This document shows, in pieces, positions 1-8,366 of a stretch of DNA of 64,000 bases. The stretch is from Microbacterium proteolyticum (GTDB lineage: Bacteria > Actinomycetota > Actinomycetes > Actinomycetales > Microbacteriaceae). Both the position numbers and the translations under genes were made by a program. The DNA lies in the NCBI RefSeq assembly GCF_029639405.1, contig NZ_CP121274.1, forward strand, positions 1,054,001 to 1,118,000, given 5' to 3'. The notes below the pieces were generated by a model that saw nothing but the letters and a program-made list of their open reading frames with translations, made no database searches and was not told the DNA's origin. Numbering within the stretch: the stretch's first letter is position 1; every line of letters begins with the position of its first letter.

Positions 1-5
1 GACGC

Positions 6-800
6 TCACGATGCGATCCCGAGGTCGGCGGGGGTCTTCGCCCCGACCATCAGCGCGACCGCGTCGGCCATGTCGATCTGAGACGTCTCGACCAGCGCGA
101 TCCGCTTCCCGAGGCGCTGGATGTGGATCCGATCCGCCACCTCGAAGATCTGCGGCATGTTGTGGCTGATGAGGACCACGGGGATGCCGCGGGCGTTGAT
201 GTCTTTGATGAGCTTCACGACGCGGCCCGATTCCTTCACACCGAGGGCTGCGGTGGGTTCGTCGAGGATCACGACCTTCGAGCCGAATGCGGCCGCGCGG
301 GCGACGGCGACGCCCTGTCGCTGACCGCCGGAGAGCGTCTCGACGGACTGGGCGATGTTCTGCAGCGTCTGCAGGCCGAGCTGGGACATGACCTCGAGGG
401 CTTCTTCGCGCATCCTCTTCCGGTCGAGCATGCGGAACACCGAACCCGCGATGCCGGGGCGACGGAGTTCGCGGCCGAGGAAGATGTTGCTGGCGATGTC
501 GAGGGCCGGTGAGACGGCGAGGCTCTGGAACACCGTCTCGATGCCGCGGCGCCGCGCTTCGACGGGCGACTTCAGGCTCGCCGGCTCGCCGCTGATGAGG
601 AGTTCGCCCTCGTCGGGTTGCACGGCCCCGGAGAGGCACTGGATGAGCGACGACTTCCCGGCACCGTTGTCGCCGATGACGGCGAGCACTTCGCCCTCGC
701 GGATCTCGAAGTCGGTCTCGTCGAGCGCGACGACGTGTCCGTAGCGCTTGATCAGTCCGCGGGCCTCCATGACGAGGCCGGTCTTCTGCGTGGTGTCCAT
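6..800 (-). CDS. frcA: Sugar ABC transporter ATP-binding protein (FrcA-like)
   Basis: A 264-residue ATPase of a carbohydrate uptake ABC transporter; it powers import of a monosaccharide, probably fructose, at the inner face of the membrane. Walker A (GDNGAGKS) is at residues 43-50, the signature LSGGQ is near 150, and Walker B (VVILDEP) is near 170. Unlike RbsA/XylG it has a single ATPase domain, as FrcA of Sinorhizobium does, and from memory it matches that protein over its whole length, including the VAVARAAAFGSKVV stretch. The ATG at 798-800 lies 2 bp after the permease stop, so it is last in an frcB-frcC-frcA operon. Longer upstream reading is out-of-frame shadow of the permease. The substrate is inferred from family similarity. 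Confidence 0.88.
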   Translation of the reverse strand: MDTTQKTGLVMEARGLIKRYGHVVALDETDFEIREGEVLAVIGDNGAGKSSLIQCLSGAVQPDEGELLISGEPASLKSPVEARRRGIETVFQSLAVSPALDIASNIFLGRELRRPGIAGSVFRMLDRKRMREEALEVMSQLGLQTLQNIAQSVETLSGGQRQGVAVARAAAFGSKVVILDEPTAALGVKESGRVVKLIKDINARGIPVVLISHNMPQIFEVADRIHIQRLGKRIALVETSQIDMADAVALMVGAKTPADLGIAS

Positions 801-802
801 GG

Positions 803-1879
803 TCAGCGTCCGATCTTCCGGAGGCGCTGGTCGACGGCGACCGCGCCGATGATGAGCACGCCGATCGTGAACTCCTGCCAGAGGCTGTCGAAGCCGGCGA
901 GCGAGAGGCCGGAGGAGAACACGCCGACGATGAGGGCGCCGAGGAGGGTGCCCATGATGCGACCTCGGCCGCCGAACAGCGAGGTTCCGCCGATGACCAC
1001 CGCGGTGATCGAGGCCAGGTTGTAGCTGGTGCCGGCGGTCGGCGAGATCGAGCCGATGCGGCCGATGAGGAGCCACGCGGTGATGCCGATGATGAGGCCG
1101 GCGACGATGTAGACGCTCATGATCACGCGGTTGACCCGGATGCCGGTGAGCCGGGCGGCTTCGATGTTGTCGCCGACGGCGTAGATGTGGGTTCCCCAGG
1201 CGGTGTTGCGCAGGATGTAAGCGAACACGAGGAACATCAGCAGTGTCAGGACCTGACCGTAGGTGAATGTCGCTCCGGCGATCTGGAAGCCGGTGCCGAG
1301 CCAGTTGAAGAGGGCCGGGACTTCGGCGTAGGGCACGCTCTCGCCCGCCGAGAGGAAGATGTTGAGCGCGTAGAAGATGCTCAGCGTGCCCAGCGTCGCG
1401 ATGAACGGCGGGATGTTGAGTTTGGTGACGACGAGGCCGTTGACGGCCCCGCACAGCACACCCACGATCACTCCCAGCACGAGGGAGAGTTCGACGGGCA
1501 GGCCGAGGTTCACGGCGAACTTGCCCATCGCGACCTGGGCCAGCAGCATGACCGCGGCGACCGAGAGGTCGATGCCCGCCGTGAGGATGATCAGCGTCTG
1601 CGCGATGCCGAGCATCGCGATGACCTGCACCTGCTGGAGGATCAGCGAGTAGTTCTGCAGTGTTCCGAAGTTGGGCGAGACGATCGAGAAGACGATCGTC
1701 GCGATGATGAGCACGGCGAGCGGGCCGATGAGCGGACGCGTGAGCATCTTCCGCTCGACCCATTGGATCGGACTGAGCGCGCGTCCCTCGATCTCGACGA
1801 GACCGGTTCGGGGCGGGTTCGCCGCCGGGCTGACCCGGGCTGCGACGGGGTCGGCCACTTCGGGCGTCTGGTCGGACAT
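803..1879 (-). CDS. frcC: Sugar ABC transporter permease (FrcC-like)
   Basis: A 358-residue integral membrane permease of the RbsC/FrcC family (BPD_transp_2). After a hydrophilic N-terminal tail of about 45 residues there are roughly ten hydrophobic helices. The family motifs ILTAGIDLSV and the late GGTSLFGGRG are present. It forms the channel for the sugar delivered by the binding protein at 1966-3003. The start ATG at 1877-1879 has an AGGAGAAC Shine-Dalgarno just upstream; longer in-frame reading enters the binding-protein gene on a wrong frame. It follows the binding-protein gene by 86 bp and precedes the ATPase by 2 bp. Confidence 0.88.
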   Translation of the reverse strand: MSDQTPEVADPVAARVSPAANPPRTGLVEIEGRALSPIQWVERKMLTRPLIGPLAVLIIATIVFSIVSPNFGTLQNYSLILQQVQVIAMLGIAQTLIILTAGIDLSVAAVMLLAQVAMGKFAVNLGLPVELSLVLGVIVGVLCGAVNGLVVTKLNIPPFIATLGTLSIFYALNIFLSAGESVPYAEVPALFNWLGTGFQIAGATFTYGQVLTLLMFLVFAYILRNTAWGTHIYAVGDNIEAARLTGIRVNRVIMSVYIVAGLIIGITAWLLIGRIGSISPTAGTSYNLASITAVVIGGTSLFGGRGRIMGTLLGALIVGVFSSGLSLAGFDSLWQEFTIGVLIIGAVAVDQRLRKIGR

Positions 1880-1965
1880 GGTGTTCTCCTCAAGGCGTGG
1901 TGGGGCCGAGGTCGGGTCGCGCGTGTGGCGACCCGACCCCTGCGTCCGGTCGGGCCTGCGGGGGC

Positions 1966-3003
1966 TCAGCCCCAGCAGTTCTCCAGTCCGTATGCGGTGT
2001 CCTTCGAGTCGACGCCCGCCTGGGGCAGGTCGGTGACGAGGGTCACGCCGGTGTTGGTGAAGTCGAGTCCCGGGCTGTTGGCGGGCTTGGTGCCGTCGTT
2101 GAGATACGTCTTCACGGCCTGCAGGGCCTGGCTGGCCATCTCCAGGGGGAACTGCATGGAGGTCGCGGCGATGACTCCGTCCTTGACGTTCTTGACGCCC
2201 GGGCATCCGCCGTCGACGGACACGATGGTGACCTTGTCCTTCAGCCCCGCGGCCACGACGGCCTGGTAGGCACCGGCGGCGGTGGGTTCGTTGATCGTGT
2301 AGACGAGGTTGATCGTCGGGTCCTTCTGGAGGAGCTTCTCCATGCCGGCGCGGCCGCCGGCCTCGTTGGCATCCGTCACCTCGTAGCCGGCCAGGCGCGG
2401 GTCGGTCTCGTCCCACATGCGGGTGGGGTCGGCGAGGTCGATGCCGAAGCCCTCGAGGAACCCCTGGTTGCGCGCGACGTCGACGGGAATCTGGTCGGTG
2501 CTCAGGTCGAGGGTCGCGATGCGCGCCTCCCGCCCGGCGAACGCCGCCTTCGCCCACTCGCCGACGAGTTCGCCGGCCAGCTTGTTGTCGGTGGCGAAGG
2601 TGCCGTCGATGCCGGATCCCGCGCCGAGCGGCGAGTCGAGGGCGAGCACGAGGATGCCGGCCGCCTGCGCCTTCTTGACGGCGGGGATGATGCCGTCGCC
2701 GGCCGGGGTGACGAGGATCGCCTTCGCGCCCTGGGCGGTGAAGTTCTCGATCGACTTGATCTGCGAGTCGACGTCGCTCTGGCCGTCGCCGGCGGCGACC
2801 TGGAGGTTCAGCCCCTGCTCTTCGGCAGCGGCTTTCGCCCCCTCGGTCATCTTCACGTAGAAGGGGTTGTCCTGGGTCTTGACGACAAGGCCGACGAGCG
2901 GCTCACCGGATCCGCCGGGGCTTCCGGCACAGCCGCTCAATCCCAGCACTGCCGCAGTGCCGAGCACGGTCGCGACAACGGCGGCGCGAGTGCGTGAACG
3001 CAT
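1966..3003 (-). CDS. frcB: Sugar-binding lipoprotein (FrcB-like)
   Basis: A 345-residue periplasmic-binding-protein type I lipoprotein, the extracellular receptor of the transporter. The N-terminus is a lipoprotein signal: RSRTR, a hydrophobic core, then the lipobox LSGC with the lipidated Cys at residue 25. The mature protein has NPFYVKMTEGA, FATDNKLAGELVGEWA, LLQKDPTINLVYTINEP and SVDGGCPGVKNV. It ends in the sequence ENCWG, which resembles the end of the fructose receptor FrcB. It is the first gene of the frc operon, with an AAAGGAAC-type Shine-Dalgarno before the ATG at 3001-3003. The true ligand needs biochemical proof; other ketoses or a polyol are possible. Confidence 0.88.
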   Translation of the reverse strand: MRSRTRAAVVATVLGTAAVLGLSGCAGSPGGSGEPLVGLVVKTQDNPFYVKMTEGAKAAAEEQGLNLQVAAGDGQSDVDSQIKSIENFTAQGAKAILVTPAGDGIIPAVKKAQAAGILVLALDSPLGAGSGIDGTFATDNKLAGELVGEWAKAAFAGREARIATLDLSTDQIPVDVARNQGFLEGFGIDLADPTRMWDETDPRLAGYEVTDANEAGGRAGMEKLLQKDPTINLVYTINEPTAAGAYQAVVAAGLKDKVTIVSVDGGCPGVKNVKDGVIAATSMQFPLEMASQALQAVKTYLNDGTKPANSPGLDFTNTGVTLVTDLPQAGVDSKDTAYGLENCWG

Positions 3004-3114
3004 GAGGTTCCTTTCGGGTCGACGCTGACTTCCTCAGCTGCGGTCACTGTAATAGAAAAGATTTCGCTTGTATAGTTACGCCTAGAAATTTCCTCGATCT
3101 GCAAGGGAGCAGCC
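3004..3114. promoter_or_regulatory. Divergent promoter region with two GAAA/TTTC dyads
   Basis: This 111-bp gap separates frcB (leftward) from the UlaG-like gene (rightward) and is AT-rich compared with its surroundings. It contains GAAAAGATTTC (3055-3065) and the perfect palindrome GAAATTTC (3085-3092). Both could be halves of a repressor operator shared by the two transcription units. No regulator gene is next to it, so the binding protein is unknown. Confidence 0.4.
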
Positions 3115-3966
3115 ATGGCCATCTCGTCGACGCCCATCGATCCGTCGTTCGCGAGCGATGCCGAGATCACCTTGTGGTGGCTCGGCCAGGCGGGTTTCGC
3201 CCTGAGATCTCGCGACAGATTGCTGATGATCGACCCGTACTTGAGCGATGTCCTCGCCGACAAGTACGCCGGAGAACATTTCCCTCACCGTCGTCTCCAC
3301 GACGCTCCGGTACAGCCCGCCCAGGTCACGGGGCTCGATCTGGTGCTCTGCACGCACGGGCACACCGACCACATGGACCTCGGGACGCTCCCCCTGCTGC
3401 AGCTCGCCAGCGACCCCTTGTTCGTCGTCCCGCGGGCGGAGTCGACGCGCGCGATCGGGCGCGGCGTCCCCCTCGCCCGCCTGCTGGGGATGACGGCCGG
3501 CGAGACGTTCGGCACCGGAGCCGGCATCTCGATCACCGCCGTCCCCGCCGCGCATGAAGAACGGGCCCACGACGCGCACGGCCAGGAGGTCTTCATCGGG
3601 TACGTGATCGACGTCGACGGCTACCGCATCTACCACTCGGGTGACTGCGCTCCCTACGACGGCATCGAAGAGATCCTGAGGGAGCTCGACATCGACCTCG
3701 CACTGCTCCCTGTCAACGGGCGTGATCCCGACCGCAACGGCAACGGCGTGCCGGGCAACTTCCGCCTCGACGAGGCGGTGGCCCTGTGCCGTTCGGCCGG
3801 CATTCCGCGCCTGATCGTCCACCATTGGGGTCTGTTCGCCTTCAACTCCGCCGATCCCGACGACCTGGCCCGCGACCTCGCCGCCGTCGACGACATCCAG
3901 TGGACGATCCCCCGGTTGGGCGAGCCGATCGAGATCGAGCGGATGGATGCCGAGGTGTCGGCGTGA
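3115..3966 (+). CDS. UlaG-like metallo-beta-lactamase-fold hydrolase
   Basis: A 283-residue MBL-fold hydrolase. The metal motif HGHTDHMD lies at residues 81-88 and further ligands follow (AAHEE near 145 and YHSGDCA near 180). The overall pattern, including NGRDPDRN and IVHHWGLF, resembles UlaG-type L-ascorbate-6-phosphate lactonases, so a cyclic sugar or sugar-acid ester is a likely substrate. AAGGGAG lies 6 bp before the ATG. The stop overlaps the start of the next gene. The divergent frc operon suggests that uptake and processing of one carbohydrate are linked, which is an inference. Confidence 0.75.
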   Translation: MAISSTPIDPSFASDAEITLWWLGQAGFALRSRDRLLMIDPYLSDVLADKYAGEHFPHRRLHDAPVQPAQVTGLDLVLCTHGHTDHMDLGTLPLLQLASDPLFVVPRAESTRAIGRGVPLARLLGMTAGETFGTGAGISITAVPAAHEERAHDAHGQEVFIGYVIDVDGYRIYHSGDCAPYDGIEEILRELDIDLALLPVNGRDPDRNGNGVPGNFRLDEAVALCRSAGIPRLIVHHWGLFAFNSADPDDLARDLAAVDDIQWTIPRLGEPIEIERMDAEVSA

Positions 3967-4874
3967 CCGCGATCTTCACCTTCGTCGGGGTTTCGACGCA
4001 GCAGTCCGCCATCCGGCGCATCTACCCGCGATGGATGACCGAGCTCGGCGTCGACGCCCGACTGGTCGGGGTGGATCTGCCGCTCGACGCCCCGCGTGAG
4101 CAGTACCGCCGGGTCGTCGAGCGCATCGCCGACGACCCCGACCGCATCGGGGGCCTGGTCACGACGCACAAGTTGAACATCCTGGCCGCCTCCGCCGATC
4201 TCTTCGACGAGCTCGACGCGTCGGCAGCGCTCCTGCACGAGGTGAGCTGCATTGCGAAGCGCGGCGGCCGTCTGGTCGGCGCGGCGCTCGACGACCGCAC
4301 CAGCATGCTGGCCCTCGACCGCCTCCGCCCGCCGACCGAGTGGCGGGGCGCCCAGCTCGTGCTGCTCGGAGCGGGAGGCGCCTCCACCGCGACCACCCTC
4401 GGCCTGCACGCCGCCCAGCGCGCGGGTCGCGGGGTTCCGTCGCACGTGCACGTCACGGCGCGCTCCCGCGACCGGCTCGACGAGATGGCGGCTCTGCACG
4501 AGACGATCGGATTCGGCATCCCGACGACGTTCTCGGTCACGACCAGCGTCGATCAGGCGGCGGCGGTCGTCGCCGGCAGCGGCGAGCGCTCCGTGGTCGT
4601 GAACGCGACGGGGATGGGCAAGGACCGCCCCGGCTCGCCGCTCCCCGACGACGTGAGGTTCCCGCCGGGCTCGCTCGCGTGGGACATGAACTACCGCGGC
4701 GAGCGCCGCTTCCTCGCGCAGGCCGCAGCCGCGGGTGCCGGGGTCGTCGACGGCTGGGACTACTTCGTGTACTCGTGGACGAAGGTCGTGTCAGAGGTGC
4801 ACGGGATCGGCATCCCGCCGACGGGCCCGCTCTTCGACCGGCTTTCCGAGATCGCCCGGGAGGAACAGGGCTGA
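3963..4874 (+). CDS. Shikimate dehydrogenase-like NAD(P) oxidoreductase
   Basis: A 303-residue two-domain protein of the shikimate/quinate dehydrogenase superfamily. The N-terminal substrate domain has GLVTTHKLNIL, the place where AroE has its catalytic Lys. The Rossmann domain begins with VLLGAGGAST near residue 130, followed by VNATGMGKD and a C-terminal DGWDYFVYSWTKV segment. The GTG at 3963-3965 overlaps the TGA of the preceding gene (GTGA), so the two are translationally coupled. AroE proper is about 270 residues and usually elsewhere in the genome; this is more likely a paralogue acting on a sugar-derived or hydroaromatic compound handled by the neighbouring hydrolase and transporter. 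Confidence 0.72.
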   Translation: MTAIFTFVGVSTQQSAIRRIYPRWMTELGVDARLVGVDLPLDAPREQYRRVVERIADDPDRIGGLVTTHKLNILAASADLFDELDASAALLHEVSCIAKRGGRLVGAALDDRTSMLALDRLRPPTEWRGAQLVLLGAGGASTATTLGLHAAQRAGRGVPSHVHVTARSRDRLDEMAALHETIGFGIPTTFSVTTSVDQAAAVVAGSGERSVVVNATGMGKDRPGSPLPDDVRFPPGSLAWDMNYRGERRFLAQAAAAGAGVVDGWDYFVYSWTKVVSEVHGIGIPPTGPLFDRLSEIAREEQG

Positions 4875-4945
4875 GGTCACGTCGCGCGAACGCCGACGGG
4901 GGCACGATCCGGACGGTTTGACCCGAACCGCACCCCCGCCCGCCG

Positions 4946-6322
4946 TCACGCCACCGGGTTCCCCGCGGCGAACACGTCCTGCGGATCCCAGTGCTCCTTC
5001 AGGGCGCGCAACCGCTCGAGAGCCGCGCCGAAGCCTGCCTCCCGATCCACTCCCCCGTCGAGGAAGGTGAGCGCGAGAGCGTCACCGGTCCACGGCTCGA
5101 ACGCGTCGACGAACGCGGTCACGGCCCCGCGCGCGGGCACCGCCGCCTCGGGGACGGGTACCACCGCGATCCCGTGCACGATGTACTCCCCCGCGAAGGC
5201 CGACACCGCCCCACCACCCGGGACGGGACGCGCGATCGCGCCGCCGACGTGCCGCAGCTCGGCGACGAACAACCCCGGATCGGTGGATGCCGCGACGAAG
5301 GCCGCGACGGCTTCGGCGGGCAGCGCGTCGAGGACCCGGTGGCGGGTCGCCGCGGGCGTCGGCTGCGGCGGATCCATGTGCACGTGCACGAGCCCGGCCA
5401 CGGGGATGCGAGCGAACGTGTCGACCTCGGGGCCGAGATCGCGCAGGGGCCGCAGCAGTTCTTCGGCCCGCGCGTCCGACTCCAGCACGGCTCCATCGAT
5501 CACCACGATCGAGCGCCCCGAGAGGAACGGCGGCAACTCGGGCAGCGGTGGCAGGTGCAGCACCCGCAGCGACGAGGTGACGGATTCGGGCACGGATGCC
5601 GTCCACTCCGCCCACGCCTGGCTCACGGCCGCGGTGTGCTCGGCATCCCACAGCAGCATTCCGGCGAACACGTCGGCGTAGGGCAGCAGCTCGATCTCGA
5701 GCGAGACGACGATGCCGAAGGCACCGGAGCCGCCGCGGACCGCCCAGAACAGGTCGGCGTTCTGGTGCGCGCTCGCGCGGACCAGCGCGCCGTCGGCGGT
5801 CACGATCTGCACGGATCGCACCGCGTTGACGGCGAGGCCGTGCGCGCGGGAGTAGAACGAGACCCCGCCGTTGAGCGAGTAGCCCGCGACCGACACATCC
5901 CCGGCGCTGCCGTGCGGAGCGGTGAGGCCGTGCGGGGCGGCCGCGGCCAGGACGTCGTTCCAGTGCGAACCGCCGAGCACGATGGCCGCCTCCGCCTCGG
6001 GGTGGACGGTCACACCGCGCAGGCGGGTGAGGCGCACGAGCACGGCATCCGAGAGGTCGGTGTCGGCGAGCGCGGCGGCGCCGTGTCCGGTCGACTGGGG
6101 CGCGACGCGCAGGCCGACGGCGGTGGCCGCGTGGACCGCCGCGACGACCTCTTCGGCGGACTCGGGGGTGACGACCGCGAACGGGCGCTGGTCGACGGCG
6201 ACGTTCCACGGAGTGCGGACGACGTCGTAGTCGGGGTCGCCGGCGAGGATGACGCGGGATCCGAGCGCGTCGCGGAGTTTCGCGGCGCGTTCGTCGAGGG
6301 TGGCTTCGGTGGTGGATGACAT
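4946..6322 (-). CDS. FAD-binding oxidoreductase (berberine-bridge/PCMH type)
   Basis: A 458-residue flavoprotein oxidase of the vanillyl-alcohol-oxidase/berberine-bridge family. The FAD-binding PCMH domain covers about residues 35-210, with VTPESAEEVVAAV, the SxGHGAA loop and GLTAPHGSAGDVSVAGYSLNGG. The C-terminus ends in the typical BBE pattern (HWDPQDVFAAGNPV). The usual bicovalent His/Cys pair is not obvious, so FAD may be bound through one residue or non-covalently. The ATG at 6320-6322 begins MSSTTEA. It is divergent from the LuxR gene at 6465, a likely regulator. Substrate unknown; sugars, oligosaccharides or alkaloid-like secondary metabolites are typical of the family. Confidence 0.8.
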   Translation of the reverse strand: MSSTTEATLDERAAKLRDALGSRVILAGDPDYDVVRTPWNVAVDQRPFAVVTPESAEEVVAAVHAATAVGLRVAPQSTGHGAAALADTDLSDAVLVRLTRLRGVTVHPEAEAAIVLGGSHWNDVLAAAAPHGLTAPHGSAGDVSVAGYSLNGGVSFYSRAHGLAVNAVRSVQIVTADGALVRASAHQNADLFWAVRGGSGAFGIVVSLEIELLPYADVFAGMLLWDAEHTAAVSQAWAEWTASVPESVTSSLRVLHLPPLPELPPFLSGRSIVVIDGAVLESDARAEELLRPLRDLGPEVDTFARIPVAGLVHVHMDPPQPTPAATRHRVLDALPAEAVAAFVAASTDPGLFVAELRHVGGAIARPVPGGGAVSAFAGEYIVHGIAVVPVPEAAVPARGAVTAFVDAFEPWTGDALALTFLDGGVDREAGFGAALERLRALKEHWDPQDVFAAGNPVA

Positions 6323-6414
6323 GGTCTGGACCGTTCTGTTCGGGTGGGTGACGGCATGACTCTGCTCCTCCGCGGAACACACGTCCATCCCAGACGAGAG
6401 GGGATTTCCGGCCC

Positions 6415-6428
6415 CCCAGATTCCTGGG
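6415..6428. promoter_or_regulatory. Small inverted repeat in the FAD oxidase/LuxR divergent promoter
   Basis: CCCAG-ATTC-CTGGG is a 5-bp dyad in the 142-bp intergenic region between the divergent FAD oxidoreductase and LuxR genes. It lies about 36 bp upstream of the chosen LuxR start, a sensible place for an autoregulatory operator. It is short, so chance cannot be excluded. Confidence 0.3.
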
Positions 6429-6464
6429 ATGGTGGCGACGCGCCGAGCGGAGCACACTGTTCGC

Positions 6465-7592
6465 ATGGTCACCGCCCTGGCCGCCGGACGCGCGCGCAGC
6501 GACATCGATGTGCTGTCGCGCGCCGGTCTGCCGCTGCCCGAGTTCATGGCGGAGTCGGCGAGCGCTCTCCTGGCCGTGGTGCCGTACATCGCCGGGTGTT
6601 TCTCGAGCACCGATCCGGCGACGTCGATGATCGCGAGCACCCTGAAACTCGGCGATCTCGATGGCAAGAACTTCGCCGATGTCGCCTGGGCGCGCATCGA
6701 GTACGGCGGACAGCCCGACCCGACGCGGTACGACGCGATCGCCTCGGCGGGGCAGGTGGCCGTCGGCATCCACGAGGCCACCGACGGGCAGGTCGAGCGT
6801 CTCGAGCGCATGGCCGACCTGGTGCTGCCCCGGTTCGGGTACGTCGATGAGGCGCGCGTGGTGTTCGCGGATCGCGCCGGGGTGTGGGGGTCGCTGTCGG
6901 TGCTCCGCGGCTCCGACGACGCGGTGTTCACCGCGCAGGAGCTCGCGTTCCTGGTCAGCGTCGCGCCGGCGCTGACGCGGGGGATCCGCACCGGACTCCT
7001 CACCCAGCTGGCCCACCGCCCGGCCGTGCCCGCGTCGGGTCCGGCGGTTATCATCATCGACGCGTCTGATCGGGTCGTGCAGTCGAGCCCCGGTGCGCAG
7101 GAGCGCCTCGCGCAGCTGGCCGTGCCCGGCGCTGACCCCCTCACCTACATCCAGGCGCTCGTCAGCGGTGCACGCCGGTTCGCCGCCGGAGACCTCCCTC
7201 GGATGCCGCGGATCCGCACGCGCACAGCCGACGGCGTGTGGCTGGTGCTGCACGCCGCGCCGCTCGGCGGTCTCGGCGACCGCGCCGGCGACGTCGTGGT
7301 CACGATCGAAGAGGCGCGGCCGCAGGAGGTCATCGACATCGTCGCCGCGGCGTTCGCGCTGACCCTCCGCGAGCGCGAGGTGGTCGGTGCCGTCCTGCGC
7401 GGCGCCGACACCAAAGAGATCGCCGCGTCGATGCACGTCTCGCCGTACACCGTGCAGGACCACCTCAAGTCGATCTTCGAGAAGGCCAGCGTCACCAGCC
7501 GCCGCGAGCTGGTCGCGCGGGTGTACTTCGACCAGTACCTTCCGCGGGCCGGATCGGACCTCGGCGCCGACGGGTGGTTCGCGGGGGTGTGA
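6465..7592 (+). CDS. LuxR-family transcriptional regulator
   Basis: A 375-residue regulator with a GerE/LuxR helix-turn-helix at the C-terminus (LTLREREVVGAVLRGADTKE through HVSPYTVQDHLKSIFEKA, about residues 300-350). The N-terminal part has no clear receiver or ATPase motif and looks like a GAF/PAS-type sensor. An earlier in-frame ATG exists at 6429, but the ATG at 6465 has a CGGAG sequence 12 bp upstream while the first has none. It is divergent from the FAD oxidoreductase and probably controls it. It ends 6 bp before the stop of the convergent reductase gene. Confidence 0.78.
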   Translation: MVTALAAGRARSDIDVLSRAGLPLPEFMAESASALLAVVPYIAGCFSSTDPATSMIASTLKLGDLDGKNFADVAWARIEYGGQPDPTRYDAIASAGQVAVGIHEATDGQVERLERMADLVLPRFGYVDEARVVFADRAGVWGSLSVLRGSDDAVFTAQELAFLVSVAPALTRGIRTGLLTQLAHRPAVPASGPAVIIIDASDRVVQSSPGAQERLAQLAVPGADPLTYIQALVSGARRFAAGDLPRMPRIRTRTADGVWLVLHAAPLGGLGDRAGDVVVTIEEARPQEVIDIVAAAFALTLREREVVGAVLRGADTKEIAASMHVSPYTVQDHLKSIFEKASVTSRRELVARVYFDQYLPRAGSDLGADGWFAGV

Positions 7593-7598
7593 TCCGGC

Positions 7599-8177
7599 TC
7601 AGCGCGGATCTCCCCCCGCGGCAGGCGCCGGCCGGTACCGCTGCACCGTGACACCCGACCCGAACTCCCGCCGCTCGATCAGCTCGAGCGTCAGCTCCAC
7701 ACCGTCGAGGAGCCGCGGCCCGCGACCGGCGATCACCGGATGCACGACAAACGTGTACTCGTCGATGAGCCCCGCCGCGGCGAGCGCCACTGGCAGCCGC
7801 ACCCCGCCGAGCGAGATCCCCCGCCCCGGCTGCTCCTTGAGCCGCCGCACCCCGTCGACGAGATCGCCGCTGAGGAGTTCGGCGTTCCAGTCCACGGCGT
7901 CGAGGGCGGTGGATGCCACGACCTTCCGCATCGGATCCATCACCTCCGCGAACGCGACCTCGCTGTCATCCATCCAGTCGGGCCACCGTCCGGACGCGGG
8001 TCGCCGCCACGCGCCCTCCATCAGCTCGTACGTGACGCGACCGTAGAGGAGCGTGTCGGAGCGGCGCAGCTCGTCGGTCCAGACCGCCATCGACTCTTCG
8101 TCGGGCGGGAGGCCGGCCTCATGGTGGACGCACCCGTCGAGGGAGACGTTGATGCCATAGCGGAGGGGTTGGGGCAT
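7599..8177 (-). CDS. Dihydrofolate reductase family protein (RibD C-terminal-like)
   Basis: A 192-residue protein of the RibD_C/YyaP-like reductase family, common as small NADPH-binding proteins in Actinobacteria. Family marks are INVSLDGCVHH at the start, TLLYGRVTYELM, the GISLGGVRLP nucleotide-binding loop and LIDEYTFVVHPVIAGRGPRLL. The ATG at 8175-8177 is preceded by GAAGGAGAGC. It is not a folate-pathway DHFR, and its physiological substrate is unknown. It is a single-gene unit convergent with the LuxR gene. Confidence 0.82.
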   Translation of the reverse strand: MPQPLRYGINVSLDGCVHHEAGLPPDEESMAVWTDELRRSDTLLYGRVTYELMEGAWRRPASGRWPDWMDDSEVAFAEVMDPMRKVVASTALDAVDWNAELLSGDLVDGVRRLKEQPGRGISLGGVRLPVALAAAGLIDEYTFVVHPVIAGRGPRLLDGVELTLELIERREFGSGVTVQRYRPAPAAGGDPR

Positions 8178-8366
8178 GCCGCTCTCCTTCGACCGGGGCG
8201 GGGGGTGGGATGGGGTCAGGCTACTTGCGCTCGCGTCAGGTGGAAACCCAGCCATCTCGCCAGAGACGAATTCCGGGATGCGGGAGGTCAGCCATCGAGT
8301 TCGCGGAAACGTAGACGCAACTTGCCGGCACGGACGAGAGGTGCGGTCGAAAGATAGGCTCGAGCA

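Noticed and set aside
3963..4874. Housekeeping shikimate dehydrogenase aroE
   Set aside because: It is coupled to a sugar-type hydrolase and a transporter and has no aromatic-pathway neighbours; more likely a paralogue.
5082..7463. Very long Arg-rich open frames opposite the FAD oxidase and LuxR genes
   Set aside because: Their Arg/Ala/Gly-rich sequence and position antisense to well-supported genes show that they are GC-driven shadows.
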